From Woeseiaceae bacterium (GTDB lineage Bacteria; Pseudomonadota; Gammaproteobacteria; Steroidobacterales; Woeseiaceae): 64,000 nt of DNA. A model generated the notes under the pieces. That model made no database searches. It saw only the letters and a program-made list of their open reading frames with translations, and was not told the origin of the DNA. The DNA lies in the NCBI GenBank assembly GCA_021773035.1, contig JAJFKU010000029.1:62001-126000 (forward strand). The letters run 5' to 3'. The translations under genes were made by a program, and so were the position numbers. This document shows, piece after piece, positions 35,581-45,000 of this stretch (the stretch's first letter is position 1; every line of letters begins with the position of its first letter).

Positions 35581-36123
35581 ATGGAGGCTACGTCACAAGC
35601 AGAACGCTCGATCGCCATCGACGCGGTGGATACACTCAACGATCTGGTTGGGGATTTCGTGGTGGGAACGAGGGTGCTTGCTGATTATCAGCAAGACTCC
35701 CGCAGCCAACAAATCGGTGAGGAACAAATGAGCGCTCTGCAAAAAATGTGCGTGTCCCATATTGTCATCGCATTTGCGAAACTCCTCGAGTTTTGGGAAA
35801 AGTATCATCAGATAGTTCCGGCGGAACATCGAGACGATCTCAAATCACTGAATTCTCAGCTAAGGAGTAGAGGCACAGAGGACTTTCGAAATACTGTAGC
35901 GGGCCACATTTGGGAACGCACACAGCAGAGACCGCTACGCAATTCCGAGATTATGCAGATGCTTGAGGTACTAACCGGCGGCAAGCTCCGCGAATTTCTC
36001 CGATGGGTGAACGATCCGAACGGAAATACGTACCCGGAAACGGTGGTCAGCGTCATCGAGGCTGTTCGCGACTCAATTGTCGCGAAGCATCAAATTCGAG
36101 TGGAAGACGTGATATCGCGGTGA
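35581..36123 (+). CDS. HEPN-like (AbiU2-type) protein
   Basis: 180 residues with an aggagcc RBS. All-helical pattern, with VSHIVIAFAKLLEFWEKY in the first half and the motif R103-NTVAG-H109 (Rx5H, as in RNxxxxH of HEPN RNases). The early helix resembles AbiU2-type HEPN proteins of phage-exclusion systems. The nuclease motif looks complete. No adjacent nucleotidyltransferase partner is visible. Confidence 0.6.
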   Translation: MEATSQAERSIAIDAVDTLNDLVGDFVVGTRVLADYQQDSRSQQIGEEQMSALQKMCVSHIVIAFAKLLEFWEKYHQIVPAEHRDDLKSLNSQLRSRGTEDFRNTVAGHIWERTQQRPLRNSEIMQMLEVLTGGKLREFLRWVNDPNGNTYPETVVSVIEAVRDSIVAKHQIRVEDVISR

Positions 36124-36323
36124 TGGCTAACGAATCGCTGCACTGGCCGCCCGCAATGTCCGATCGCAGCCGATTGCCGCCATTCGATGCGTTGCTTTAG
36201 AGCCTGCTGCACATCCGCTTTCTGTGTTAACGGTTAACAGGGTGAGTGAGGTGAGTGACGGACGCTGCCCGGAGCGGACACGCCTCTATATGGGGGCTGT
36301 GTATCTCCTGGCAGTGGCAGCGC

Positions 36324-37052
36324 CTATCGGCAGTCCGCGCTGGATCGACCATGCTCTTGTAGGCGAGCGTAAATATCCTTTTCGATCGCAAAATACAGGG
36401 GACTGATGTCCTTCTGTAGTGCCCGCCAAGTATCACTTTGAAATTTATAATCTTCGATATGGGTTGCAAGTTCTTTGGCAGATATTGCTTGCCACAGATG
36501 CTCAGCCACATCTGTCAGTTTTGCCTTCAATTCTGGCGGGAAAAATATGCTGTGGTGAACTGCATAATTGTGAAAATCGTTGCAATTCTTCTTTACTGAA
36601 TGCAACTGATGCCAGAATATTGCTTCCCTATACGCGTTTACCCTCTCATCCGAATTCCGGATACCCGTCTTCTGAGTATCAAGGAGTTCGGTTTTCTCGA
36701 GAAACTCTTCCAATTCTGCAGGAGTCATTCTGTCTAACGCTGGATATTTTTGCGACGGCGATACCAATGCGGAGACGCTGCTATACGCTATATCCAGCTT
36801 CACCCAGGCGATTGGAAGGTATTCGAACTCCTTTTGCTGAAGTTTTAACGCGCCGCTGAGCAACGCGTCAATTTCCACTCTAAGGCGTTGTAGCTCTAGA
36901 GCTTGCTGATGTCTGAAGAGTTCAAGGTTTTGTGAAAATTTGCTCTCGATCCAAGATTTTCCCAAGAATCTGAAGAATAGATAAGCGACCATCGCCGCAC
37001 CACCTCCATATGCCAGCACCTCGCCCAGTAACATTATGAGTTGTTCACGCAA
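36324..37052 (-). CDS. Membrane-anchored coiled-coil protein
   Basis: 242 residues starting at a TTG (37052) behind GGGGGAG. One N-terminal membrane helix (about 8-30) is followed by a coiled coil (QNLELFRHQQALELQRLRVEIDALL) and a helical cytosolic part. Proteins of this build recur in accessory islands without known function. Divergent from the next gene. Confidence 0.65.
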   Translation of the reverse strand: MREQLIMLLGEVLAYGGGAAMVAYLFFRFLGKSWIESKFSQNLELFRHQQALELQRLRVEIDALLSGALKLQQKEFEYLPIAWVKLDIAYSSVSALVSPSQKYPALDRMTPAELEEFLEKTELLDTQKTGIRNSDERVNAYREAIFWHQLHSVKKNCNDFHNYAVHHSIFFPPELKAKLTDVAEHLWQAISAKELATHIEDYKFQSDTWRALQKDISPLYFAIEKDIYARLQEHGRSSADCR

Positions 37053-37183
37053 ATCCTACTCCCCCCTAGAATTAGGACAGGTAGTTCACTATACGCTTTC
37101 CGTGAGCGATACTAGACACTGTCTGACATGGACCAGCGAATGGAATCTTAACTATCATAACCACCCAGATTCGCGCGGTCGAG

Positions 37184-37624
37184 ATGATTGGCACTGAGTG
37201 CCAAAAGATCATAGCGCGTATTGACGAGCTTTTGTTCAAGATAATGGCACTCACCGTCACCATATGGTCTGTTGCGGCGGGCTGGGTAATCACGAGAGGC
37301 ACTAATGATCTCTTAATCATGTGTCTTGTATCTGTGCGTGGTCTTTGGATTGTGGCTGGAAGCTTTCGCGGGGCGCAGAAACGATACATTGAGAGATCCG
37401 TTGCAATTCTCGCATTCCTAACTGACCAAAAGGCGGTCGATACTGCAATTGAAACTGGTAATTTACCTAACAACGTGCCTGTAGCTCTATCCGGCACATA
37501 TCCGTTTCGAGGCCGAGTCACGCAGTTGTTGATAGGAATGACCACACCGTCCGTCGTCGTTTTTTACGGCTTGCTATCCACAATGACAGTTGTACTTTAT
37601 CTGCTGTTGCCTAAATCTAGCTAG
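37184..37624 (+). CDS. Small membrane protein
   Basis: 146 residues with hydrophobic helices near 17-37, 42-60 and 118-140 and a polar middle (RYIERSVAILAFLTDQKAV). Family not recognised. The opposite-strand frame here is a shadow. Confidence 0.55.
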   Translation: MIGTECQKIIARIDELLFKIMALTVTIWSVAAGWVITRGTNDLLIMCLVSVRGLWIVAGSFRGAQKRYIERSVAILAFLTDQKAVDTAIETGNLPNNVPVALSGTYPFRGRVTQLLIGMTTPSVVVFYGLLSTMTVVLYLLLPKSS

Positions 37625-37779
37625 TAGTTCTGGCCATATGCGACTGGTCCAAACACGGACACTGACTTCCGCGTCACCGTCCGATCCACCAATTCTGCTA
37701 AGCAGATGGTCTGCTGGCAGAAGTGACCAGTTTATGTCTGAAACGGTCTGCGATCGACCGTTGAGTGGTACCAGCAGCG

Positions 37780-38169
37780 CTAGCATGCACGAACAATGTT
37801 GAGCCCAATCTCCGCTCGCCGGATTTCAAGTACCTTCTTGTCGTGACCGGTGATCTTGGCTTTGCCCATAGTCGATCGAACCATAGCGCCAGGGTCGCGC
37901 CTCTCGATCGCCAATTTTCGCGCCTCATCGAGTTCTGCAAGCAATGAATCGATAGTGATCTCGTGCCGCTCCGCATGAATCTCTCGAAGGCGACTCATCT
38001 CTTCTACCACCAACGGATTTAACTCCAGCTTCTGCGCCATACGCACAATGGTCCTGTCCGAGCAGGCACCTACACCGTACCCAGCGATTTTGTAGCTCGA
38101 AAGGGCGTTGTTTCCCTCAACCCGGGCTTCCGCGAACGCTCGTTGCTTGGCTGTAATGGTTCTTGGCAC
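37780..38169 (-). CDS. Phage terminase small subunit-like protein
   Basis: 129 residues from a GTG at 38169 with AAGGA 7 nt upstream. The N-terminal helix-turn-helix (ITAKQRAFAEARVEGNNALSSYKIAGYG) and EITIDSLLAELDEARKLA ... VRSTMGKAKITG match Terminase_2-type small subunits that recognise phage DNA for packaging. No large subunit follows, so it is a relic of a prophage. In-frame KTPR repeats precede the start. Confidence 0.72.
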   Translation of the reverse strand: MPRTITAKQRAFAEARVEGNNALSSYKIAGYGVGACSDRTIVRMAQKLELNPLVVEEMSRLREIHAERHEITIDSLLAELDEARKLAIERRDPGAMVRSTMGKAKITGHDKKVLEIRRAEIGLNIVRAC

Positions 38170-38179
38170 TACATCGTCC

Positions 38180-38215
38180 TTACGCGGTGTTTTACGTGGT
38201 GTTTTACGTGGTGTT
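38180..38215 (+). repeat. 12-bp tandem repeat, three copies
   Basis: Three units of TTACGNGGTGTT, the first differing by one base. Read on the minus strand in the terminase frame they encode three KTPR units just before the chosen start codon. Confidence 0.75.
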
Positions 38216-38270
38216 TTTGTCCGGTCGATTGAGTCAAATAATGAGCAAGGCCATCGGCTGGAGTACTTGC

Positions 38271-40502
38271 CTATCCCTGTTTAAGAGCGATAGACATAGG
38301 TCCCCGCTCTTGGCCATCTCGAATAATCTCGTCTTTCATTATTTCCATTATCTCTTCTGCTGCTTCCCGCAATCTCGGGATTACGGATTCGTCAGCGTTC
38401 GAGAAATCGAAAGTCACGTTATTGTTGACAACCGTGGTATGTGTCGGCGGTCCTGATTGCCTGATCTTGTCTGCCGTGGCCGCTCGACTTTGCACAACGG
38501 CCGGGCCGGAAATGAGTTCAGGACCAAACTCTCCAGCTATACCGACGCTTCCGGCCGGGATCATTCCACCCTGATCAAATGCACCTGCGAGCTGCAAGTT
38601 GGTTCCCTGAATAGTGGATACGATGCCAGCGGTCTGAGAGGCTACGATTCCCATCTGTACAAGGTTCCTCGGAAACTCTGCTTTCCCTGCTAGTGCGATC
38701 GCCTGTTGAATAGCAATAATCGAATCAGCGATAGCGAACGCCTTGCTCGCGGCGAACAGCCCCTTGAATATCCCGGATTGTTCACCGGCAAACTCCCGTG
38801 CGATGTCCGAGAGACTGCCAAAGAGATCTTCTCTTGCGTGGATCGCGACGACCCTGTCAGCCGCTTCGCGAGCCCGGTTGTCTCGGGCGATCTTCTCATC
38901 CAGTGCCTTTTCAAGCGCTGCCTTTTCTTCCAAAGTTATCTCTGTGCTGCTCAGAATGATGTCACGACGACGCTCGTAGGATTCCTTGAGCGCGTCTTCT
39001 TCAGTCTGCAGAAAATCGATAGCACTGTGAAGTTCAGCTAGCCGTGATTCCTTGAGTTCTTCCTCTGCACGTTTACGGAGGTCCTTGTTTTTTTCTAGTA
39101 ACTCTGCTCGAAGTTCAGAATCTTTCTTTGTATTGGACTGAATGATCGCCTGACGTCGCTCAAAGGATGCCGTAATCGATTCCTCTTCACTCCGAAGTGA
39201 TGCTTCTACGGACTCGAACTCTCGTTTTCTCTGTTCTTTAAGTACATCGGCTGCTCGTTTGGCAGCTGCTTTATTCTTCTCTTCCGCTTTAGACCGGAGC
39301 TTATCTTCTTCCGCTTGTTCTTCCGCTCGTTCTTTCTGCCGAGCCTCGAATGCTCGAGTGTTCGCGGTGACGCGAGCCAACTCAACCTCTATCATCGAGT
39401 CAATCGTTACGTCTCTCAAATTCTCGACTTCCGCGATCCGTTTGTTGAGCAACTGAACTCCACCGCTTTGCTCACCGAACTTGCCTTGAAACTCGTCTCT
39501 TTCCGCTTGGAGTTTTTCGAGTTCTTCGTTAAATCGTTTTTCAGAGGCCAGCAAGTTCTCACGCCCACCGGCAACGAGCTGGGCTCGGGCCAACTCGCCT
39601 TCAAGTTCATCGATTTCGGACTGCAGCGACTCCTTTCCAGACCCAAAGAACCCGCCCTTGTCCTCGATGAGCTTCTCTCGGAGCCTGTCGATTTCTTCGG
39701 AGATTTCGTCGACAGCCCTTGGCGCACCGGATAGCAAATTCAGGAAGTCAGCCAGCTTGTTGGTTGCAAACACCGTCGCACTGGCCAGTCCCGATTCGCT
39801 CGCCAGCTTCCGGGTAAACCGGTCAGTTGCATCACCAAGATTGCCGAACGCGGTGCTCAGGTTGTCTGACTTACGCTCCAACGCTCCGGCGAAGGTTGTG
39901 TTGCCAAGATCAAGCAGATAGCCCTGAATCGCCGTAGAGGACTTCCTGACCGTTGTCTCAACACCCTGGAAAGTGAACGTGACGTTCTCACCCTCAGACT
40001 TTGACTTGATACCGAATTCTTTCAGACGCTCGAACTCGCCGGTTGCGGCATCCGCGACCGCTTCAATCAACTGGTCAAGCTGCTTACCCATCGCGGCAGC
40101 AACGTTTCCGTAGCTGATGATCGCCTCGCGCGAGGGATCGAGGCCGAGGTTCTTCAGCTTAACGAAGGATTGCGTTACCTCATCGAACGTTGGCGATATT
40201 TCCCGGGATATCTGATCGAGGCGTTCCAGCTCCACAGTAGCGAGCGATGCAGAGCCCGTCGCGGTAACGAGCTGGTCCTCAAGATCCTGCAGCCGTGAAG
40301 TGGCCTCAAGCCCTCGCGACAGCGTTCCGACTGCGCCGGCAACCAAGGCAATCGGTGCTGCCAGGCGCGCGAATGCCTTCCCGAACTTATCCGTCGCGCG
40401 CTCGGTCTTCGCCCCCTGCTTTTCCAGCCGGTCAAGGTCTTTGTCCGCCTGCTTGACGTCGGAGCTATCGACCTTGATTCGAAGATTTGCAGTATCAGTC
40501 AT
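38271..40502 (-). CDS. Phage tail tape-measure protein
   Basis: 743 residues. The N-terminal part (LRIKVDSSDVKQADKDLDRLEKQGAKTERATDKFGKAF, then hydrophobic APIALVAGAVGTL) is the usual start of tape-measure proteins. Helical hydrophobic/coiled-coil segments rich in Glu, Arg and Lys follow (about 290-560), and a C-terminal AFDQGGMIPAGSVGIAGEFGPEL segment closes it. These set tail length in siphophages. Neighbouring tail genes are absent except for the small gene upstream. Confidence 0.88.
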   Translation of the reverse strand: MTDTANLRIKVDSSDVKQADKDLDRLEKQGAKTERATDKFGKAFARLAAPIALVAGAVGTLSRGLEATSRLQDLEDQLVTATGSASLATVELERLDQISREISPTFDEVTQSFVKLKNLGLDPSREAIISYGNVAAAMGKQLDQLIEAVADAATGEFERLKEFGIKSKSEGENVTFTFQGVETTVRKSSTAIQGYLLDLGNTTFAGALERKSDNLSTAFGNLGDATDRFTRKLASESGLASATVFATNKLADFLNLLSGAPRAVDEISEEIDRLREKLIEDKGGFFGSGKESLQSEIDELEGELARAQLVAGGRENLLASEKRFNEELEKLQAERDEFQGKFGEQSGGVQLLNKRIAEVENLRDVTIDSMIEVELARVTANTRAFEARQKERAEEQAEEDKLRSKAEEKNKAAAKRAADVLKEQRKREFESVEASLRSEEESITASFERRQAIIQSNTKKDSELRAELLEKNKDLRKRAEEELKESRLAELHSAIDFLQTEEDALKESYERRRDIILSSTEITLEEKAALEKALDEKIARDNRAREAADRVVAIHAREDLFGSLSDIAREFAGEQSGIFKGLFAASKAFAIADSIIAIQQAIALAGKAEFPRNLVQMGIVASQTAGIVSTIQGTNLQLAGAFDQGGMIPAGSVGIAGEFGPELISGPAVVQSRAATADKIRQSGPPTHTTVVNNNVTFDFSNADESVIPRLREAAEEIMEIMKDEIIRDGQERGPMSIALKQG

Positions 40503-40512
40503 TCAATCCGTC

Positions 40513-40671
40513 CTAGTTTGCTGTATCTAGCACCACGACAGGCTCGATTCCATCGCCAAGAACGGCACACCGGCCATCACTCGACTCGATCAGGATTATG
40601 TGCGGTCGGTCTTCAATCGGTTGTGAGAGCTCGACGGAAAAGTCGTCGAAACTTACCGCTTGCGTCGCCAT
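40513..40671 (-). CDS. Small protein preceding the tape-measure gene
   Basis: 52 codons from the ATG at 40671 (MATQAVSFDDFSVELSQPIE) to TAG at 40513, ending 10 bp before the tape-measure start. Position and size recall tail-assembly or head-tail small proteins, but the sequence is not recognised. RBS weak. Confidence 0.5.
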   Translation of the reverse strand: MATQAVSFDDFSVELSQPIEDRPHIILIESSDGRCAVLGDGIEPVVVLDTAN

Positions 40672-40884
40672 GGTTTTCTCGCTGAATTCTTCATGGATGA
40701 AAGTGTCTCACGCCAAATAGCAAAGTGACTGAAGCGGGACGCTAAGGGACGCTAAGGTCAATGTGTCTTGATCCTCTATAAGGAACCAACGCAACGAGAC
40801 ATTGTTGCCAGCGTTAATAGTTGTTCTCTAGTACGCCCGAAATCGGTCATTGTAAACCGCCAAGAAGGACAGACTTCTCCGGCT

Positions 40885-41307
40885 ATGAATCGGTCGATTT
40901 TGAGCACTTTGACCCTGCAAATATACCTCCTGTGCAATGCTTGCACTCCCTCTGACGAGTCCAGTACATCCTCTTTCCAGGCGGACCTTCCGTTCACTAT
41001 CCAGTTCGTCTAACTCGGAATCCCTGAACGAGAATTGCTGGACAAATTCGGGGAACCGGTTTTTCGGTTACAAAAGCCATCACAGTTCGGCGATCAGGAA
41101 ATCGCCTATGACTATGATGGTCTGTACGTTTACGTGACGGATGGGACGGTATTTGGATTTTGGCGATCCAACGATTACCTAGTCAGTAAGCTGACGGGCA
41201 CTCTAGCAATTCGCTTTTCGGACGCCATCGTCACGACTTCGTGCGACATTCAAAGGATGGGCAGCAATTGCGCATTTATCGTGTTTGGCGTCGGCCTTCT
41301 ATATTAA
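40885..41307 (+). pseudogene. Lipoprotein gene interrupted by an in-frame stop
   Basis: The ATG at 40885 starts a lipoprotein signal (SILSTLTLQIYLLCNAC, lipobox Cys about 20). A TAA at 41011-41013 interrupts it. The same frame then continues for 98 codons with LGIPERELLDKFGEPVFRL and YDYDGLYVYVTDGTVFGFW, which reads as a genuine small periplasmic domain (SmpA-like flavour). A nonsense mutation is the simplest view; sequencing error or recoding are alternatives. Confidence 0.5.
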
Positions 41308-41651
41308 TGCGAGTATCCAATCCGTTTGTTTCATACGCGTAAATACCTACAAATAAGCGCCCAGTTCTTTCGCCTCTTCACTACCGCACGTCTAGAAGTT
41401 AACCAGTAACCATAAAACCACCGTTTGTGAAACAGCAAATATGTCTATTCCAGTGCGCCGATTGACTTGAAAATCGCAAACGTAGCTTTCACGCCAAAAA
41501 AAGCAATTCAAGTAAATTGGGGAGAAATGCGCAAAACTGCTTCCGTTTCCTTCGGGCCACCTCAAAAGCCCCAAAAAATCCCATACTTGACAATATCGCA
41601 TTGGTTGGAGAGTCTCGCCGCAATTCCTCACACACCTGATGGAGCGGCCAA
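41308..41651. other. Intergenic, nothing supported
   Basis: About 340 bp upstream of the small secreted protein and RHS gene. No reading frame with RBS and protein-like composition. It probably contains their promoter. Confidence 0.4.
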
Positions 41652-41945
41652 ATGCATTCCCCATTTCGTAGTTTTGCCGGCTTTACTCTACTTTTAGTCA
41701 CGGCATTTCTGATCTCTCTTGCACCTCATGCGTTTGCCACTAACGAATCTGCGAAACAGCAGTTTGAAAATTGCGTGAACACAGAAATCGTCAATGAGCG
41801 GGGCAAGAGCTTGCCGAGCGTTTCGAGAGTATTAACGGCCTGCGGCGCAGAATTCTCAGCACTCAATCAGGCGATGCCGCCCGGAACATCCGACCAATTA
41901 AAACATCTGGCGGAGCACTACATCGAGACTCAACTGGAAAAGTGA
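41652..41945 (+). CDS. Small exported protein
   Basis: 97 residues with a clear signal peptide (SFAGFTLLLVTAFLISLAPHAFA, cut near 30) and two cysteines in the mature part (NCVNTE, TACGAE) that could form a disulfide. GGAG lies 7 nt before the ATG. It is 66 bp upstream of the RHS gene, so a chaperone, adaptor or second immunity role is possible. Family unknown. Confidence 0.65.
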   Translation: MHSPFRSFAGFTLLLVTAFLISLAPHAFATNESAKQQFENCVNTEIVNERGKSLPSVSRVLTACGAEFSALNQAMPPGTSDQLKHLAEHYIETQLEK

Positions 41946-42011
41946 GCAGTATTCGATCTGATATCCGGTTGAAAGAGTCCTAACAAACGCACGGTTACTG
42001 AGGTAAACGTC

Positions 42012-45000
42012 ATGACACGCTTCGAAAGACGCACCACAAGATTGGTTAGCTACCTTTTAGCTCTGGCCCTTCCCTGGCTCACACAAATAGCGTCGGCAGA
42101 TCACGGCGGCCCGTCGCACATGGACTTGAGCCTGTCAGCTCCCGCAACGAGTACTGGTAGTCATACCGTTACCTGGACTAACGTGAACTCTTCGGTATTC
42201 GAGTTGCAGGAGAAATTTAACGGTGGGGCATACTCCGTTGCTTACTCGGGAACGGCAACGTCTAAGTCGTTCTCCTCCCTGCCCAGTGGCACGTACACCT
42301 ACAGAATTCACTACGAGTTCCTATTCTTTGGCAACACCGTGCACTGGTACACAGATACGGTCTCGACGGTAGTCACGAGTGCACCGCAGCCGCCGGCGGT
42401 TCCGAGCGCCATTACCGGTCCTTCGACGAATGTCGGTGGTCTTTACGACCTGGACTGGGGCGCAAGCTCCGGGGCTACGTATTATGAGCTGCAACGTCAG
42501 CAGGACGGCGGATCTTGGGTTGTTATTCAAAGCACATCGGCGACCACCCGCAATGAGTGGGCAATTCCCGACGGACTGTTTAACTACAGAGTAAGAGCCT
42601 GCCATGCGACGCTATGTAGTGGTTGGACCGCCAACAAGTTAGTAACAAGTACGATATCGTCAACCTACGATTCTTTGACTACCCCACCTACCGAAAACAC
42701 CAGCAATCTCGTTGTTGGGAGCACACCTTATGCCTTGGATGTCGGCACAAACGGCGATGCGGTGCTTTCAGTGCCACTGGATCTTATTCCGGGCGTGGCA
42801 GGATTCGAACCGAGTCTAAGCCTGGTCTACGAAAGTGGCCGCGGCGTTAGCCGCTTAGAACGCAGCTTGCCGGAGGATACCATCGGTTACGGCTGGCGCC
42901 TGATGGGCCTATCGGAAATCCGCCGATGCGTGGTGGATCAGTCCTCAGGTAACTCGATCGATCTGACGAACGACGACAGCTTGTGCCTGGACGGTATGCC
43001 GTTGGTGTTGGCCAGTGGCACGCATTTTGCCGTTGGTGCGGTTTATCGCACCCAAATAGAAAGTTATACAAAAGTCGAGATCAAGGGCGCGACCGGTGCG
43101 CTCTGGTTTGAGCTTACGTCACCGGACGGAACGGTCGCTGAATACGGCTCAAGCATTTACGGCGCGCGAGTAGACGTGAACAGTGGAACCGACTATCTCT
43201 GGTCGATAGACAAAGAAACCAGCGTTGACGGCAACATAATCGACTACAAGTACTATTTCGACGCGACCCGCGGTGTCAATTATATCCTCAACATCAACTA
43301 CACCGATGTCGACATCGATTTTGAATACCTGTCGCGCAGCGATGCGGCGGCCGTGTCAATCGGCGGTGCGCCGCAAACGCAGTCGGTCTTCCTGCATACC
43401 GTCCGGGTTAGCTACAACGATTCGACGGCTCGCGAGTATCGGCTGCTGAATGAGGTAGTGGACGGTCGCCGCCGACTCAATAAAATTCAGCAGTGCGGCT
43501 ATACCAATTTTGGCGTGTTTGAAAGCTGCCTCGCACCGCTGGACTTCGACTGGCTGACGCCCGGTTCAACCATGGCCGGCGTGCCCATTCTGGTCGATGG
43601 CATGGTCGACGGCCTGAGCGCCGTTCACCAGATCGAGTACGGCACGGTGACCGGCAGCTCGCATCCATTTCTGTTTACAGAGCGACCTTTCGGTAACGGC
43701 ACTCTGCCCTCAAATACTCAGCTGCTGTCCGGCGGCGGGGCACTACGCCAAGTGGCGACGAAGCTGCGGCGCGATAACGGTCTCGGCGGTTTCCACGATA
43801 CGACCTACGCCTATCAGAACAAGGGTGTCGAAAGCACCAAACACTGGGGTTTCCTGGGTTTCTACGTGCAGCGCATCAAGGACGAACAGTCCGGTATTGT
43901 CACCTATGTGCAGTACCGGATGGACTACCCGTACTTTGGTGAGGCCGCCCGATTGTACCAGTACGACGACGTCTATCCGTCACACACGCAGACGCTGACA
44001 CGATCGCAGCGTCAATTCGCCCAGCAATCCATTGCCCACAGCGCAGGTACGTCTGTCTTCCCCTATACCAGTACTACTGTCGACTTCATCTACGAAGGTG
44101 CGACACATCTCGGAGCATCGAAAACCGCAAATACGCTGACATTTGCGAGTGGCTTTGTCAGTCAGATTTCAACGACGCGGAAAACCGGCACAGGCGGCAC
44201 TACGGGATCATCCGGTTCCACCTGGGGCGATGTACCGAACTACACGCTGAATGGCGTAAAGAATACGACCGAGTCAACTCTTGCCTTCACCAATCGCACC
44301 ACATCCGGCAAGTGGCTGATCAATTTCCCCAATTCCATGACCACCGAGAGCTGGCCGGGCGCGGCAAGCGGCAACGGCATAGTGCAGGATGCAACGCTAA
44401 GCCCTCAGTCAACCTCCTTACGTCCGGCTACGGTCACACGGTTTCCAACCGATGCCAATCTCACGTTGGCCGTTGATACGGCATACGATACCAGCGGGCG
44501 TGCCAATAGTGTGACGGTCAGCGGCGACGGTGTAAGCAGTCGCTCGACCACCATAACCAACTTCCTGATGAATCGTTTCCCCGGCCAGGTTAAGAATGCC
44601 AAGCTTCAGCCCGTAAACCACGGTGCCTACGACGTCCGGTTTGGTACGGTAAGACTTAGAGGCAGCTTGAATGCACGAAACACTTCAATTCTGAGAGATG
44701 CTTTTGGTCGGGTAACGACGGTTACCAATGCTGACGATGTCGTTAGCACCACGACCTACACGGATTGCCCAACGGGTTGCGGCACCACGGTGTATGGCGT
44801 GGCTCCGAGCTACTACGTACAGACCGACTCGGTGGTTACGCCGATTAGAAAAACCTACTTCGATTCTCTGGGTCGTCCCATTCGCTCAGAGGTTGAGCCG
44901 TTTTCCGGGTCTACATACAGCAAGCAGGATATCAAGTACGACTCCTTGGGGCGCGTTGAGAAAGTGAGCTTGCCGTATTTCAGCGGTACGCCAAAAGACG

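Noticed and set aside
37072..37545. 157-codon minus-strand frame
   Set aside because: The plus-strand frame has clear membrane helices; the minus frame looks random.
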